DNA of 64,000 nucleotides from Pseudomonas sp. CROZ-RG-20F-R04-15 (GTDB lineage Bacteria; Pseudomonadota; Gammaproteobacteria; Pseudomonadales; Pseudomonadaceae): assembly GCF_022662375.1 (NCBI RefSeq), contig NZ_JAKNQL010000005.1, positions 248,001-312,000 on the forward strand. Direction: 5' to 3'. The notes under the pieces were generated by a model, which was not told the origin of the DNA, did not search any database, and was given only the letters and a program-made list of their open reading frames with translations. Every line of letters begins with the position of its first letter. Position 1 is the stretch's first letter. Below are positions 8,844 to 21,280 of the stretch, one piece after another. The position numbers were made by a program, and so were the translations under genes.

Positions 8844-8953
8844 CGTTTGTGGGGTGAGTCTCTTGCAAAACTGTTTGTATGGGCTGTCGGCGTGCGATGC
8901 AGGTCGTGTTTTGGGGTCGCTGCGCTCATTTTTGCAAGAGTCTTATGTCTTGA

Positions 8954-10216
<1,263 letters not shown>

Positions 10217-10233
10217 TTCGTTGCAGTAAACTT

Positions 10234-10260
10234 AAGCGCCGCTCAATCGAGCGGCGTTTT
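10234..10260 (+). terminator. Intrinsic terminator after obgE
   Basis: CGCCGCTC pairs with GAGCGGCG around AATC, extended by A-T pairs and followed by four T. It starts 17 nt after the obgE stop. Confidence 0.8.
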
Positions 10261-10339
10261 AGTATCTGGAAATCGCAAGTCACAAATAACGTCATGGGCG
10301 GCGCTGGGTCGCGCTGCCCTCAAGCTAAGGTTGAAGATG

Positions 10340-11458
10340 ATGCGGAGCAAGGTGACAGGTGCGCAGCGTTGGGTCGTGAAGATCGGCAGCGCTTTGCTGA
10401 CAGCGGATGGCAAAGGGCTGGATCGCGCGGCAATGAGTGTCTGGGTTGAGCAGATGGTGGCCTTGCATGAGGCAGGCGTCGAGTTGGTGCTGGTGTCCTC
10501 CGGAGCGGTAGCGGCTGGCATGAGTCGTTTGGGCTGGACCGCACGACCCAGTGCGATGCATGAGCTCCAGGCGGCTGCGGCAATTGGTCAGATGGGCTTG
10601 GTGCAGGCGTGGGAATCGAGCTTCGCCGAGCATGGCCGGCACACTGCGCAGATTCTCCTGACTCATGACGACTTGTCCGACCGCAAACGCTACCTCAACG
10701 CCCGCAGCACTTTGCGCGCATTGGTCGAGCTGAAAGTCATTCCGGTGATCAACGAAAACGACACCGTGGTCACCGACGAAATCCGTTTCGGCGACAACGA
10801 CACGCTCGCGGCGCTGGTGGCCAACCTGGTCGAAGCTGATCTGTTGGTGATTCTCACTGATCGCGACGGCATGTTTGACGCCGATCCGCGCAACAACCCT
10901 GATGCGCAGCTGATATACGAAGCACGCGCCGATGATCCGAGTCTTGATGCGGTGGCAGGCGGTACGGGTGGTGCGTTGGGGCGTGGTGGCATGCAGACCA
11001 AACTGCGCGCGGCGCGACTGGCGGCACGTTCCGGTGCGCACACGATCATTGTTGGTGGGCGTCTTGAGCGCGTACTTGATCGCCTGAAAGCGGGTGAGCG
11101 CATCGGCACATTGCTGTCGCCTGAGCGCGGCATGCTTGCGGCGCGCAAGCAATGGCTGGCCGGGCACCTGCAAACTCGCGGCACCTTGGTGCTGGACGAG
11201 GGCGCGGTGTCGGCGTTGTCGAAGGGTAACAAGAGTCTGCTGCCCGTCGGTGTGAAGTTGGTGCAGGGCAGTTTCCGTCGCGGCGAAATGGTGGTCTGTG
11301 TGGCGCCGGACGGTCGTGAGATCGCCCGTGGCCTGGCCAACTACAGCGCGCTGGAAGCACAAAAAATCATCGGTCAGTCGTCGGATGCGATTGTCGGTTT
11401 GCTCGGTTACATGGCGGAGCCAGAACTGGTTCACCGTGACAACCTGATCCTGGTGTAA
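10340..11458 (+). CDS. proB: Glutamate 5-kinase
   Basis: 372 aa, the usual two-domain form: amino-acid kinase domain (residues ~1-260; [42 protein letters not shown]) and a C-terminal PUA domain (~275-355). It phosphorylates glutamate in the first step of proline synthesis. Starts at 10337 and 10340 are both ATG; 10340 gives the MRSKVTG N-terminus normal in Pseudomonas and the spacing from AAGG is acceptable. creA follows 10 nt later. Confidence 0.95.
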   Translation: MRSKVTGAQRWVVKIGSALLTADGKGLDRAAMSVWVEQMVALHEAGVELVLVSSGAVAAGMSRLGWTARPSAMHELQAAAAIGQMGLVQAWESSFAEHGRHTAQILLTHDDLSDRKRYLNARSTLRALVELKVIPVINENDTVVTDEIRFGDNDTLAALVANLVEADLLVILTDRDGMFDADPRNNPDAQLIYEARADDPSLDAVAGGTGGALGRGGMQTKLRAARLAARSGAHTIIVGGRLERVLDRLKAGERIGTLLSPERGMLAARKQWLAGHLQTRGTLVLDEGAVSALSKGNKSLLPVGVKLVQGSFRRGEMVVCVAPDGREIARGLANYSALEAQKIIGQSSDAIVGLLGYMAEPELVHRDNLILV

Positions 11459-11468
11459 GGAAAACTCG

Positions 11469-11936
11469 ATGCGTTTAGCAAAAGGATTGTTGGGCCTGCT
11501 GATGGCGATGCCATTGCTGGCCTCGGCCGAAGAGATCGGTCAGGTGTCGACGGTGTTCAAGTTTGTCGGCCCGAACGACCGCATAGTGGTCGAGGCTTTC
11601 GATGATCCGAAGGTTGAAGGCGTGACCTGCTACCTGTCGCGGGCCAAGACCGGCGGCGTGAAGGGTGGTCTGGGTCTGGCTGAGGATCGCGCCGAAGCTT
11701 CGATCGCTTGTCGCCAGGTTGGTCCGATCAAGTTCAAGGGTGATCTGAAGGATGGCGATGAGGTGTTCAAGGAGCGCACTTCGCTGGTGTTCAAGACCAT
11801 GCAGGTGGTGCGTTTCCTCGACAAGAAGCGCAATACGCTGGTGTATCTGGTCTACAGCGACCGCTTGATCGAGGGTAGTCCACAGAATGCCGTGACCGCG
11901 ATCCCGATTTTGCCATGGGTGCCCGTGCAGCAATAA
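11469..11936 (+). CDS. creA: CreA family periplasmic protein
   Basis: 155 aa with a clear Sec signal peptide (cleavage probably after LASA, residue ~20) and the CreA domain ([32 protein letters not shown]). Role in the cell is not known; the name does not imply catabolite control. Two cysteines may form a disulphide. It lies 10 nt behind proB and is probably co-transcribed. A REP pair begins 15 nt after its stop. Confidence 0.9.
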   Translation: MRLAKGLLGLLMAMPLLASAEEIGQVSTVFKFVGPNDRIVVEAFDDPKVEGVTCYLSRAKTGGVKGGLGLAEDRAEASIACRQVGPIKFKGDLKDGDEVFKERTSLVFKTMQVVRFLDKKRNTLVYLVYSDRLIEGSPQNAVTAIPILPWVPVQQ

Positions 11937-11951
11937 CACCGCAAAACCAAC

Positions 11952-12040
11952 TGTAGGAGTGAGCCTGCTCGCGATAGCGGTGTGTTAGTCAGCAAATATC
12001 TATCTGACACACCGCTATCGCGAGCAGGCTCACTCCTACA
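11952..12040. repeat. REP hairpin pair, A-type
   Basis: Arms TGTAGGAGTGAGCCTGCTCG and complement; the two arms carry matching changes relative to the G-type elements (A and T in place of G and C). Starts 15 nt after the creA stop. Confidence 0.92.
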
Positions 12041-12076
12041 TTTTTTTTGCGCTGGATTTGTTAAATCACAGGCAAT

Positions 12077-12104
12077 AAAAAACCGACCCTAAGGTCGGTT
12101 TTTT
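12077..12104 (-). terminator. Intrinsic terminator of rpsT
   Basis: A 12-bp stem, A6-CCGACC paired with GGTCGG-T6, loop CTAA. It is symmetrical and works on either strand, but it lies 14 nt from the rpsT stop and fits rpsT best. Confidence 0.88.
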
Positions 12105-12118
12105 AATGACTACGTCGA

Positions 12119-12391
12119 TTAAGCAGCTTCTTTCAGCGCTTTGACGTGGCCATTCAGGCGGCTCTTATGGCGAGCAGCCTTGTTCTTGTGGATGATGCCT
12201 TTATCGGCCATACGGTCGATAACTGGCACAGCCAGAACGTATGCAGCTTGAGCTTTTTCAGCGTCTTTTGCGTCGATGGCTTTAACTACATTCTTGATGT
12301 AGGTGCGAACCATGGAACGCAGGCTGGCGTTGTGGCTGCGACGCTTCTCAGCCTGTTTTGCACGTTTTTTGGCGGAAGGTGAGTTGGCCAC
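12119..12391 (-). CDS. rpsT: 30S ribosomal protein S20
   Basis: 90 aa, very basic, with the S20 start [17 protein letters not shown] and the helical body. It binds 16S rRNA early in 30S assembly. The start codon is GTG (12389-12391) with GAGGAG upstream; non-ATG starts of rpsT are known in other bacteria and limit its translation. It has its own promoter and terminator and is divergent from murJ. Confidence 0.95.
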   Translation of the reverse strand: MANSPSAKKRAKQAEKRRSHNASLRSMVRTYIKNVVKAIDAKDAEKAQAAYVLAVPVIDRMADKGIIHKNKAARHKSRLNGHVKALKEAA

Positions 12392-12444
12392 CGTCGAGCT
12401 CCTCGAAAGACTTTTTAGGAAATAGCAAACAAAATAGGCCGCGA

Positions 12445-12473
12445 ATCATGCCGATGAGTTGAAGTCTTGTCAA
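12445..12473 (-). promoter_or_regulatory. Sigma-70 promoter of rpsT
   Basis: On the minus strand TTGACA and CATGAT with an exact 17-nt spacer and a GC-rich discriminator (TCGCGGCC), the stringent-response type. The start point is about 45 nt upstream of the GTG start. Confidence 0.7.
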
Positions 12474-12643
12474 GGGCACTTGAAACGTTCCGCTAAGTGG
12501 TAGGTATAAAGAGGCGGGATATTTATTTCCGGCGCTTGACCTGTAAACTCGCGAGCTTTGGCTCTGTGCTGCTGCGGCGCGGAGTATCGCACAAGTAGGC
12601 GCTTTGTTCGCCTGCTGTTTATCGACAGGCACAAATTCCCTCA

Positions 12644-14182
12644 ATGAATCTGCTCAAATCGTTGGCCGCCGTCAGCTCTATCACGATGCTTTCCCGGGTT
12701 TTGGGGTTTGTTCGTGACACATTGATTGCCCGTACATTCGGTGCCGGAATGGCGACGGACGCCTTCTTTATCGCCTTCAAATTGCCCAATCTGCTGCGGC
12801 GGATCTTCGCCGAGGGCGCTTTCTCGCAGGCATTCGTGCCGATTCTGGCTGAATACAAAAGCCAGCAGGGCGAAGAGGCGACCCGTACCTTCATTGCTTA
12901 TGTGTCGGGTCTGCTGACACTGGTACTGGCGATCGTCACTGCGCTGGGCATGATCGCTGCGCCCTGGGTGATCTGGGCCACGGCTCCGGGCTTTACCGAT
13001 ACACCGGAAAAATTCCAGCTCACCTCGGATCTGTTGCGGGTGACCTTCCCTTATATATTGCTCATCTCGCTGTCTTCGCTGGCGGGCGCGATTCTCAATA
13101 CCTGGAACCGTTTCTCGGTACCGGCCTTCGTGCCGACTCTGCTCAACGTCAGCATGATCGTGTTTTCGCTGTTCCTCACGCCGTACTTCGATCCGCCGGT
13201 CATGGCCCTTGGCTGGGCGGTACTCGTCGGTGGTCTGGCGCAATTGCTCTATCAACTGCCGCACCTGAAAAAGATCGGCATGCTGGTGCTGCCGCGCCTG
13301 AATCTGCGCGATACCGGCGTCTGGCGCGTGATGAAGCAGATGCTGCCGGCGATTCTCGGCGTCTCGGTCAGCCAGATTTCGCTGATCATCAACACCATCT
13401 TCGCCTCGTTTCTGGTGGCAGGCTCAGTGTCGTGGATGTATTACGCCGACCGCCTGATGGAACTGCCTTCGGGTGTGCTGGGCGTGGCATTGGGCACGAT
13501 TCTGCTGCCGACGCTGGCGAAAACCTATGCCAGCAAGGATCGCCACGAGTATTCGCGGATTCTCGATTGGGGTCTGCGCCTGTGCTTTGTACTGGTGCTG
13601 CCGTGCTCGCTGGCGTTGGGGATTCTCGCTGAGCCGCTGACCGTGTCGCTGTTTCAGTACGGTCAGTTCAGTGGCTTCGACGCCGAAATGACCCAGCGTG
13701 CGCTGATTGCTTATTCTGTCGGCCTGCTAGGGATTATCGTGATCAAGGTGCTGGCACCGGGCTTTTATGCGCAACAGAACATCCGCACGCCAGTAAAAAT
13801 CGCAATCTTCACGCTGGTCGTTACTCAACTGTTCAACCTCGTTCTGATTGGTCCGCTGGCTCACGCCGGTCTGGCCCTGGCAATCAGTGCTGGTGCCTGC
13901 CTGAACGCCGGATTGCTGTTCTATCAACTGCGCAAGCAGCAGATGTATCAGCCGCAGCCGGGTTGGGCCAAGTTCGGCTTCAAACTGGTGTTGGCAGTGG
14001 CGGTGATGTCCGTGGTGCTGCTGATCGGCATGCATTTCATGCCGGCGTGGGATCAGGGGCACATGCTTGAGCGCTTCCTGCGTCTGGGCGCATTGGTCGC
14101 GGCGGGCGTGGTGTCCTATTTCGGCATGTTGCTGCTGCTCGGTTTTCGTCTGCGCGACTTCAATCGCAAGGCCTTGAGCTAA
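12644..14182 (+). CDS. murJ: Lipid II flippase MurJ
   Basis: 512 aa, strongly hydrophobic, about 14 membrane segments, MurJ/MviN family (N-terminus [25 protein letters not shown], including the conserved arginines). It flips lipid II across the inner membrane for peptidoglycan synthesis. The gene begins the murJ-ribF-ileS-lspA-fkpB-ispH run that I know from Pseudomonas. Confidence 0.95.
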   Translation: MNLLKSLAAVSSITMLSRVLGFVRDTLIARTFGAGMATDAFFIAFKLPNLLRRIFAEGAFSQAFVPILAEYKSQQGEEATRTFIAYVSGLLTLVLAIVTALGMIAAPWVIWATAPGFTDTPEKFQLTSDLLRVTFPYILLISLSSLAGAILNTWNRFSVPAFVPTLLNVSMIVFSLFLTPYFDPPVMALGWAVLVGGLAQLLYQLPHLKKIGMLVLPRLNLRDTGVWRVMKQMLPAILGVSVSQISLIINTIFASFLVAGSVSWMYYADRLMELPSGVLGVALGTILLPTLAKTYASKDRHEYSRILDWGLRLCFVLVLPCSLALGILAEPLTVSLFQYGQFSGFDAEMTQRALIAYSVGLLGIIVIKVLAPGFYAQQNIRTPVKIAIFTLVVTQLFNLVLIGPLAHAGLALAISAGACLNAGLLFYQLRKQQMYQPQPGWAKFGFKLVLAVAVMSVVLLIGMHFMPAWDQGHMLERFLRLGALVAAGVVSYFGMLLLLGFRLRDFNRKALS

Positions 14183-14311
14183 GGTTTTAGCCTTTATGGA
14201 TGGGCGCGGGCCGGCAGTTTTGTCGGCTCGTTCACTTTGCGTTACGGTGTTGCCTGTCGTCGGCCGTCGGGTGTGGTTATAATCGACCACTTTATGAGCA
14301 AGAAGCGCGTT

Positions 14312-15250
14312 ATGCAGCTGGTTCGAGGCCTCCACAACTTGCGCCCCCAGCATCGGGGCTGCGTCGCCACTATTGGCAACTTTGACGGTGTTCACCGTGG
14401 TCACCAGGCTATCCTGGCCCGACTGCGTGAGCGTGCGCTCGAGTTGGGCGTACCCAGCTGCGTGGTGATTTTCGAGCCGCAGCCACGGGAATTCTTTGCT
14501 CCCGAGACCGCGCCGGCGCGTCTGGCGCGGTTGCGCGACAAGCTGCAATTGCTGGCCGCTGAAGGCGTTGACCGGGTTTTATGCCTGGCATTCAACCAGC
14601 GCTTGAGCAAACTCAGCGCCAGTGAATTCGTCGACACTATCCTCGTCGATGGCCTCGGCGTGCAGCATCTGGAAGTTGGTGATGATTTCCGCTTTGGTTG
14701 CGACCGCCTCGGTGATTTCGATTTCCTGATGCAGGCCGGGCAGGTTCACGGTTTTACCGTTGAAGCAGCGCAAACCGTCGAGCTGGACGGCATTCGTGTC
14801 AGCAGCACGCAAGTGCGCAACGCGTTGGCCGCCGCCGATTTTGCCTTGGCCGAACGTTTGCTCGGCCGCCCGTACCGCATTGCCGGTCGCGTGCTGCACG
14901 GCCAGAAGCTGGCCCGGCAACTCGGTACGCCGACTGCCAATATTCAACTCAAGCGTCGTCGCGTGCCGTTCACCGGGGTGTACCTGGTGGATGTCGATAT
15001 CGACGGCAAGACCTGGCCCGGTGTCGCCAATATCGGCGTACGGCCCACGGTGCAAGGTGATGGCAAGGCCCACCTTGAAGTCCATCTTCTAGATTTTGCC
15101 GGCGATCTGTATGACCGGCGTTTGACGGTGGTTTTCCACCAAAAGCTGCGTGAAGAGCAGCGCTTCGCCTCTCTGGAGGCATTGAAAACGGCGATCAATG
15201 CGGATGTCGCCACCGCCCGTGCACTAGCCGCACCTAGCGCCCATCGCTAA
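14312..15250 (+). CDS. ribF: Bifunctional riboflavin kinase / FAD synthetase
   Basis: 312 aa. The N-terminal FAD synthetase domain has the nucleotidyl-transferase motif TIGNFDGVHRGH (residues ~22-33) and SSTQVR; the C-terminal domain is riboflavin kinase (GRVLHGQKLARQLGTPTANI). It makes FMN and FAD. ATG at 14312 is chosen over an upstream in-frame ATG at 14294 because it gives the normal Pseudomonas N-terminus. ileS follows 13 nt later. Confidence 0.94.
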   Translation: MQLVRGLHNLRPQHRGCVATIGNFDGVHRGHQAILARLRERALELGVPSCVVIFEPQPREFFAPETAPARLARLRDKLQLLAAEGVDRVLCLAFNQRLSKLSASEFVDTILVDGLGVQHLEVGDDFRFGCDRLGDFDFLMQAGQVHGFTVEAAQTVELDGIRVSSTQVRNALAAADFALAERLLGRPYRIAGRVLHGQKLARQLGTPTANIQLKRRRVPFTGVYLVDVDIDGKTWPGVANIGVRPTVQGDGKAHLEVHLLDFAGDLYDRRLTVVFHQKLREEQRFASLEALKTAINADVATARALAAPSAHR

Positions 15251-15263
15251 TGAAGAGCCTTAA

Positions 15264-18095
15264 ATGACCGACTATAAAGCCACGCTTAACCTTCCGGACA
15301 CCGCCTTCCCAATGAAGGCCGGCCTGCCACAGCGCGAACCGCAGATCCTGCAGCGCTGGGACAGTATTGGCCTGTACGGAAAGTTGCGCGAGATTGGCAA
15401 GGATCGTCCGAAGTTCGTTCTGCACGACGGTCCTCCGTATGCCAACGGCACGATCCACATCGGTCACGCACTGAACAAGATTCTCAAGGACATGATCATC
15501 CGCTCGAAAACCCTGTCGGGTTTCGACGCGCCGTACGTCCCGGGTTGGGACTGCCACGGCCTGCCGATCGAGCACAAGGTTGAAGTGACCCACGGCAAGA
15601 ACCTCGGCGCGGACAAGACCCGCGAACTGTGCCGTGCCTACGCCACCGAGCAGATCGAAGGGCAGAAGTCCGAGTTCATCCGTCTCGGCGTGCTGGGCGA
15701 CTGGGCCAACCCGTACAAGACCATGGATTTCAAGAACGAGGCCGGTGAAATCCGCGCTTTGGCTGAAATCGTCAAGGGCGGTTTTGTGTTCAAGGGCCTC
15801 AAGCCTGTGAACTGGTGCTTCGACTGCGGTTCGGCCCTGGCCGAAGCGGAAGTCGAGTACGAAAACAAAAAGTCCTCGACCATCGACGTCGCCTTCCCGA
15901 TCGCTGACGAAGCCAAACTGGCTGCCGCGTTCGGTCTGCCGTCGCTGGGCAAGCCTGCGTCGATCGTGATCTGGACCACCACCCCGTGGACCATCCCGGC
16001 CAACCAGGCGCTGAACGTGCACCCGGAATTCAACTACGCGCTGGTTGATGTCGGCGACAAGTTGCTGGTGCTGGCTGAAGAGCTGGTTGAAGCTTGCCTT
16101 GCTCGTTACAGCCTGGAAGGTTCGGTCATCGCGACCACGACTGGTAAAAAACTCGAGCTGATCAACTTCCGCCACCCGTTCTATGACCGTCTGTCGCCGG
16201 TGTACCTGGCTGACTACGTCGAACTGGGCGCGGGCACCGGTGTGGTTCACTCCGCTCCGGCCTACGGCGTGGACGACTTCGTGACCTGCAAGAAGTACGG
16301 CATGGTCAATGATGACATCCTCAATCCAGTGCAGAGCAACGGCGTGTACGTGCCATCGCTGGAATACTTCGGCGGCCAGTTCATCTGGAAGGCCAACCCG
16401 GCCATCGTCGACAAGCTGACCGAAGTCGGTGCGCTGATGCACACCACCGTCATCGAACACAGCTACATGCACTGCTGGCGCCACAAGACTCCGCTGATCT
16501 ATCGCGCGACTGCGCAGTGGTTCATCGGCATGGACAAAGAGCCAACCAGCGGCGACACCCTGCGTGTGCGCTCGCTCAAAGCCATCGAAGACACTAAGTT
16601 CGTCCCAGCATGGGGCCAGGCGCGTCTGCACTCGATGATCGCCAACCGTCCTGACTGGTGCATTTCGCGTCAGCGCAACTGGGGCGTGCCGATCCCGTTC
16701 TTCCTCAACAAGGAAAGCGGCGAACTGCACCCACGCACCGTTGAGCTGATGGAAGAAGTCGCCAAGCGCGTTGAAGTCGAAGGCATCGAAGCCTGGTTCA
16801 AGATGGACGCCGCAGAACTGCTCGGCGACGAAGCGCCGCTGTACGACAAGATCAGCGACACCCTCGACGTCTGGTTCGATTCGGGCACCACGCACTGGCA
16901 CGTCCTGCGCGGTTCGCACCCGATGGGTCACGAGAGCGGCCCGCGTGCCGACCTGTACCTGGAAGGTTCCGACCAACACCGTGGCTGGTTCCACTCATCG
17001 CTGCTGACCGGTTGCGCCATCGACAACCACGCGCCGTACCGCGAACTGCTGACTCACGGTTTTACCGTCGACGAAGCCGGCCGCAAGATGTCGAAGTCTT
17101 TGGGCAACGTGATCGCGCCGCAGAAAGTCAACGACACCCTCGGCGCCGACATCATGCGTCTGTGGGTGGCATCGACTGACTACTCGGGGGAGATGGCGGT
17201 TTCCGACCAGATTCTGCAACGCAGTGCGGACGCCTATCGTCGTATCCGTAACACCGCGCGCTTCCTGCTCTCGAACCTGACGGGTTTCAACCCGGCCACC
17301 GACATCCTGCCGGCTGAAGAAATGCTCGCGCTGGATCGTTGGGCGGTAGACCGCACCCTGCTGCTGCAACGCGAGCTGCAAGAGCACTACGGCGAATACC
17401 GTTTCTGGAACGTCTACTCGAAGATCCACAACTTCTGCGTGCAGGAGCTGGGTGGTTTCTACCTCGACATCATCAAGGATCGTCAGTACACCACTGGCGC
17501 CAACAGCAAGGCCCGCCGTTCGGCGCAAACCGCGCTGTTCCACATCTCCGAAGCGCTGGTGCGCTGGATCGCGCCGATCCTCGCCTTCACCGCTGACGAA
17601 CTGTGGGAATACCTGCCGGGCGAGCGTAACGAATCGGTGATGCTCAACACCTGGTACGAAGGTCTGACCGAACTGCCGGCCGACGTTGAACTGGGCCGCG
17701 ACTACTGGGAGCGCGTGATGGCGGTCAAAGTAGCGGTCAACAAAGAAATGGAAATCCAGCGTGCGGCGAAAGCCGTCGGTGGCAACCTGCAAGCCGAAGT
17801 GACGCTGTACGCCGAAGACGCCTTGAGCGCAGATCTGGCCAAGCTGAGCAACGAACTGCGCTTTGTCCTGATCACCTCGACCGCCAGTGTTGCGCCGTTC
17901 GTACAGGCTCCGGCCGATGCGGTAGTGACTGAAGTCAGCGGCCTGAAGCTGAAGATCGTCAAATCGGCCTTCCCGAAGTGCGCCCGTTGCTGGCACTGCC
18001 GCGAAGACGTCGGCGTGAACCCGGAACATCCGGAAATCTGCGGTCGTTGCGTCGACAACATCAGCGGCGCTGGCGAGGTTCGTCACTATGCCTAA
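15264..18095 (+). CDS. ileS: Isoleucyl-tRNA synthetase
   Basis: 943 aa, class I aminoacyl-tRNA synthetase with HIGH motif ([10 protein letters not shown], residues ~60-69), the CP1 editing domain, KMSKS (~606-610) and the C-terminal zinc site (CARCWHC and CGRC). It charges tRNA-Ile. The bacterial type (with C-terminal zinc site), the housekeeping form. Its stop overlaps the start of lspA by 8 nt. Confidence 0.97.
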   Translation: MTDYKATLNLPDTAFPMKAGLPQREPQILQRWDSIGLYGKLREIGKDRPKFVLHDGPPYANGTIHIGHALNKILKDMIIRSKTLSGFDAPYVPGWDCHGLPIEHKVEVTHGKNLGADKTRELCRAYATEQIEGQKSEFIRLGVLGDWANPYKTMDFKNEAGEIRALAEIVKGGFVFKGLKPVNWCFDCGSALAEAEVEYENKKSSTIDVAFPIADEAKLAAAFGLPSLGKPASIVIWTTTPWTIPANQALNVHPEFNYALVDVGDKLLVLAEELVEACLARYSLEGSVIATTTGKKLELINFRHPFYDRLSPVYLADYVELGAGTGVVHSAPAYGVDDFVTCKKYGMVNDDILNPVQSNGVYVPSLEYFGGQFIWKANPAIVDKLTEVGALMHTTVIEHSYMHCWRHKTPLIYRATAQWFIGMDKEPTSGDTLRVRSLKAIEDTKFVPAWGQARLHSMIANRPDWCISRQRNWGVPIPFFLNKESGELHPRTVELMEEVAKRVEVEGIEAWFKMDAAELLGDEAPLYDKISDTLDVWFDSGTTHWHVLRGSHPMGHESGPRADLYLEGSDQHRGWFHSSLLTGCAIDNHAPYRELLTHGFTVDEAGRKMSKSLGNVIAPQKVNDTLGADIMRLWVASTDYSGEMAVSDQILQRSADAYRRIRNTARFLLSNLTGFNPATDILPAEEMLALDRWAVDRTLLLQRELQEHYGEYRFWNVYSKIHNFCVQELGGFYLDIIKDRQYTTGANSKARRSAQTALFHISEALVRWIAPILAFTADELWEYLPGERNESVMLNTWYEGLTELPADVELGRDYWERVMAVKVAVNKEMEIQRAAKAVGGNLQAEVTLYAEDALSADLAKLSNELRFVLITSTASVAPFVQAPADAVVTEVSGLKLKIVKSAFPKCARCWHCREDVGVNPEHPEICGRCVDNISGAGEVRHYA

Positions 18096-18600
18096 TGCCG
18101 TTGGCCGTTTCGGACGGTTGAGCTGGCTCTGGTTGAGCTTGCTGGTTCTGGTCATCGACCAGGCCAGCAAGTTCTACTTCGAAGGCAAGCTTGAGATGTA
18201 CCAGCAGATCGTGATCATTCCTGATTACTTCAGCTGGACCCTGGCCTACAACACTGGCGCTGCGTTCAGCTTCCTGGCTGACAGCTCCGGCTGGCAGCGC
18301 TGGCTGTTCGCCCTGATCGCGATCGTGGTCAGTGCGGTGCTGGTGGTCTGGCTCAAGCGTCTGGGCCGCAATGAAACCTGGCTGGCCATCGCGCTGGCGC
18401 TGGTTTTGGGCGGCGCGCTGGGCAATCTGTATGACCGCATCGCCCTGGGCCATGTGATCGATTTCATTCTGGTGCACTGGCAGAACCGCTGGTACTTCCC
18501 TGCGTTCAACTTCGCCGACAGCGCCATTACCGTTGGTGCGGTGATGCTTGCACTGGATATGTTCAAAAGTAAAAAGACCGGAGAAGCCGTTCATGACTGA
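18088..18600 (+). CDS. lspA: Signal peptidase II (lipoprotein)
   Basis: 170 aa, four membrane helices, with the family motifs around the two catalytic aspartates ([20 protein letters not shown] with the second Asp) and the conserved [10 protein letters not shown]. It cleaves prolipoproteins in the inner membrane; targets in this window include BamD and the 609-aa lipoprotein. It overlaps ileS by 8 nt and fkpB by 8 nt, which suggests translational coupling. Confidence 0.96.
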   Translation: MPNAVGRFGRLSWLWLSLLVLVIDQASKFYFEGKLEMYQQIVIIPDYFSWTLAYNTGAAFSFLADSSGWQRWLFALIAIVVSAVLVVWLKRLGRNETWLAIALALVLGGALGNLYDRIALGHVIDFILVHWQNRWYFPAFNFADSAITVGAVMLALDMFKSKKTGEAVHD

Positions 18601-19045
18601 ACAGGTATTGGCTGAGCAACGCATCGGCCAGAACACGGAAGTCACCTTGCACTTTGCATTGCGCCTGGAGAACGGCGACACCGTCGACAGCACGTTCGAC
18701 AAAGCCCCGGCGACTTTCAAGGTCGGTGATGGCAACCTGCTGCCGGGTTTCGAAGCGGCGCTGTTCGGCTTCAAGGCCGGCGACAAGCGCACGCTGACCG
18801 TCGAGCCGGAAAACGCTTTCGGCCAGCCGAACCCGCAGAACGTGCAGATCATCCCGCGTTCGCAGTTCGTCGACATGGAGTTGTCACCGGGTTTGCTGGT
18901 GATCTTCAACGATGCGGCCAATACTGAGCTGCCGGGTGTGGTGAAAGAGTTCGACGACGCGCAAGTGACCATCGACTTCAACCACCCGCTGGCCGGCAAG
19001 ACGCTGACCTTTGACGTCGAGATCATCAACGTTAAAGCGATCTAA
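18593..19045 (+). CDS. fkpB: FKBP-type peptidyl-prolyl isomerase, SlpA/FkpB type
   Basis: 150 aa. FKBP domain with an inserted IF/SlyD-like flap (NAFGQPNPQNVQIIPRSQF, residues ~75-95). Chaperone and prolyl isomerase in the cytoplasm. It overlaps lspA and precedes ispH, the usual neighbour set in gammaproteobacteria. A REP pair separates it from ispH. Confidence 0.93.
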   Translation: MTEQVLAEQRIGQNTEVTLHFALRLENGDTVDSTFDKAPATFKVGDGNLLPGFEAALFGFKAGDKRTLTVEPENAFGQPNPQNVQIIPRSQFVDMELSPGLLVIFNDAANTELPGVVKEFDDAQVTIDFNHPLAGKTLTFDVEIINVKAI

Positions 19046-19064
19046 CTGACTCTATGGAGTCAAA

Positions 19065-19154
19065 TGTGGGAGCGAGCCTGCTCGCGAATGCTGACTGACA
19101 TTCAACATAGCTGTTGTCTGACACACCGCTTTCGCGAGCAGGCTCGCTCCCACA
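19065..19154. repeat. REP hairpin pair, G-type, between fkpB and ispH
   Basis: Arms TGTGGGAGCGAGCCTGCTCG and complement. Starts 19 nt after fkpB and ends 51 nt before ispH, so it interrupts an otherwise tight operon and may form a stem in the polycistronic mRNA. Confidence 0.92.
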
Positions 19155-19205
19155 ATGTTTTCCACCGTTTTCGCTATTTCTTGCGCGCAAGACACGAGGC
19201 ACAGC

Positions 19206-20150
19206 ATGCAAATCAAACTCGCCAACCCCCGTGGCTTCTGCGCCGGCGTGGACCGGGCGATCGAAATCGTCAACCGCGCCCTGGAAGTCTTCGGGCCGCC
19301 GATCTACGTGCGTCATGAAGTGGTGCACAACAAGTTCGTCGTTGAAGACCTGCGCAGTCGTGGCGCGATCTTCGTCGAAGAACTGGATCAGGTGCCGGAC
19401 GACGTCATCGTCATTTTCAGTGCCCACGGCGTATCCCAAGCTGTGCGCACCGAAGCCGCCGGTCGTGGCCTGAAAGTGTTCGACGCCACCTGCCCGCTGG
19501 TCACCAAGGTGCACATCGAAGTGGCGAAATACAGCCGCGACGGTCGTGAGTGCATCCTGATCGGCCACGCCGGTCATCCGGAAGTCGAAGGCACCATGGG
19601 TCAGTACGACGCCAGCAATGGCGGCGCGATCTACCTCGTCGAAGACGAAAAAGACGTGGCCGAACTGCAGGTGCGTAACCCGGAAAAACTGGCCTTTGTC
19701 ACCCAGACCACGCTGTCGATGGACGACACCAGTCGCGTCATCGATGCCCTGCGCACACGCTTCCCCGCCATTGGTGGTCCGCGCAAGGATGACATTTGCT
19801 ACGCCACGCAAAACCGTCAGGACGCGGTCAAGCAATTGGCTGACGAGTGCGACGTGGTGCTGGTGGTCGGCAGCCCGAACAGCTCCAACTCAAACCGTCT
19901 GCGTGAACTGGCCGAACGCATGGCCACGCCGGCCTACCTGATTGACGGCGCAGAAGACATGGAGAAGAGCTGGTTCGATGGCGTTGAGCGCATCGGCATT
20001 ACTGCCGGCGCCTCCGCACCGGAAGTATTGGTGCGCGGTGTGATTCAGCAATTGCAGGCTTGGGGCGCCACCGGTGCCGATGAACTGGCCGGGCGTGAAG
20101 AGAACATTACGTTCTCGATGCCTAAAGAGCTGCGCGTGCGTTCGATCTGA
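19206..20150 (+). CDS. ispH: 4-hydroxy-3-methylbut-2-enyl diphosphate reductase (IspH/LytB)
   Basis: 314 aa. Three cysteines for the [4Fe-4S] cluster are present (GFCAGV at ~12, FDATCPLV at ~95, DDICYATQN near 198), with the conserved SAHGVS motif. It performs the last step of the MEP isoprenoid pathway, giving IPP and DMAPP. Its 3' end overlaps the convergent FimT-like gene by 29 nt. Confidence 0.96.
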   Translation: MQIKLANPRGFCAGVDRAIEIVNRALEVFGPPIYVRHEVVHNKFVVEDLRSRGAIFVEELDQVPDDVIVIFSAHGVSQAVRTEAAGRGLKVFDATCPLVTKVHIEVAKYSRDGRECILIGHAGHPEVEGTMGQYDASNGGAIYLVEDEKDVAELQVRNPEKLAFVTQTTLSMDDTSRVIDALRTRFPAIGGPRKDDICYATQNRQDAVKQLADECDVVLVVGSPNSSNSNRLRELAERMATPAYLIDGAEDMEKSWFDGVERIGITAGASAPEVLVRGVIQQLQAWGATGADELAGREENITFSMPKELRVRSI

Positions 20151-20676
20151 CGCTTTTGTTTTTTTGACACAGCGCCTGCTCAGCTTTTTCGCTGCTCAGG
20201 CGCACGCGACCGGTCGCCGCCAGCACTATCTGGAGCTGGCTGACCGGCTCGTTTACCGAGCAGATATGTAGTTTTCCTGCCTGAAACATTCGTCCGGGCA
20301 TCAGCGGCTTACCCAGGCTGCCAAACCTTATATAGCGACTCACCCACCAGTTACCGGCAATTGGAATTCGCTGATCGCTCGCGCGTTCGACCAGCAGTGG
20401 ATTGCTGCTGTCCTCCGGCCCCTTGCCGCTGATATCCAGAATGATTCGCCAGCCCCGGCTCCAGTCGCCGTCGATGCCATGAATGACCACGCTTTGATTG
20501 TGCGTGATCGCTAACGTTCGAGCATTGCGAATACCGTCGAGCAGCGATTGCGCAGCCTGATGGCGATGGTTCGACTCGGTTAGCGCGGCAAACGCCGGAC
20601 TGACCAGCAGCAGAACAATTGCGCCAATCGCCAGTCCCATAAGCAGTTCAATCAGGCTGAAACCCTGTTGTGGCAT
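20122..20676 (-). CDS. FimT/GspH-like minor pseudopilin
   Basis: 184 aa. A prepilin signal ([12 protein letters not shown]; cleavage after Gly5, Glu at +5) and a hydrophobic helix to residue ~32, then a GspH/FimT-like globular domain with [17 protein letters not shown]. It is processed by PilD and probably joins the type IV pilus tip/priming set or acts in DNA uptake. ATG at 20676 is chosen because it gives the short leader. It is transcribed opposite to the rest of the minor pilin operon and overlaps ispH tail to tail. I do not claim it is the ortholog of fimT. Confidence 0.82.
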   Translation of the reverse strand: MPQQGFSLIELLMGLAIGAIVLLLVSPAFAALTESNHRHQAAQSLLDGIRNARTLAITHNQSVVIHGIDGDWSRGWRIILDISGKGPEDSSNPLLVERASDQRIPIAGNWWVSRYIRFGSLGKPLMPGRMFQAGKLHICSVNEPVSQLQIVLAATGRVRLSSEKAEQALCQKNKSVRSNARAAL

Positions 20677-20806
20677 GAAAACTCCCTCCGTGGCGGGTGA
20701 TGTACGGCGCGGTCCGTGCGCCGGGCAGGGCAAATCAACCGACACAGGTCAGTCGAATGTTCTAGCGTGTAGAAGCAGGTATAGCCGACGGCAACGGAGG
20801 GCATCG

Positions 20807-21280
20807 ATGGATCTTCGTACAAAAGGTTTCACGCTGATCGAGTTGCTCGTCGCACTCGCGATCTTCGTGATCCTGATCACTCTGGCGGTGCCTGCGTTCA
20901 CCCGATCAATACAGGGCAGCAAGGCTGATACCGAAATGGGTGATCTGCAACGGGCGATCAATTACGCCAGGCTTGAGGCCATCGACCGTGGCACCACCCT
21001 GCGTTTGCGCCCGACCGCTGGCGGCAGCGTATGGACCGGTGAACTGGCGGTCTATGACAGTACTGGCACTCCGGCCAATGTGTTGCGGGTTGTTCCCGCG
21101 ATGAGCAGCGGCGCGACTCTGACGCTACCCTCAGGAGTGACCGCACTGGATTTCAACAACCTCGGCGGTCTGGCGGCACCGTCGACGGCGGTGACCATCA
21201 GTTACACGCTGGGAACGCAAAGCAGGACGCTGAACGTGTGTTTGAACGGACGAATTCAATTGGGTGGAACTTGCGGATGA
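20807..21280 (+). CDS. fimU: Minor pilin FimU
   Basis: 157 aa with a prepilin leader (MDLRTKG-FTLIELLVALAIF; Glu at +5) and a GspH/FimU-like domain (YARLEAIDRGTTLRLRP). Two C-terminal cysteines (VCLNGR, GTCG) may pair. FimU links the priming minor pilins to the PilA fibre. A strong ribosome binding site (CGGAGG) precedes ATG 20807. First gene of the fimU-pilV-pilW-pilX-pilY1-pilE run. Confidence 0.87.
   Translation: MDLRTKGFTLIELLVALAIFVILITLAVPAFTRSIQGSKADTEMGDLQRAINYARLEAIDRGTTLRLRPTAGGSVWTGELAVYDSTGTPANVLRVVPAMSSGATLTLPSGVTALDFNNLGGLAAPSTAVTISYTLGTQSRTLNVCLNGRIQLGGTCG

Noticed and set aside
12496..12643. Sigma-70 promoter for murJ (TTGACC near 12536)
   Set aside because: No acceptable -10 at 16-18 nt; cannot be supported.
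15234..16994. 586-codon frame antisense to ileS
   Set aside because: Shadow of ileS; low-complexity residues and no ribosome binding site.
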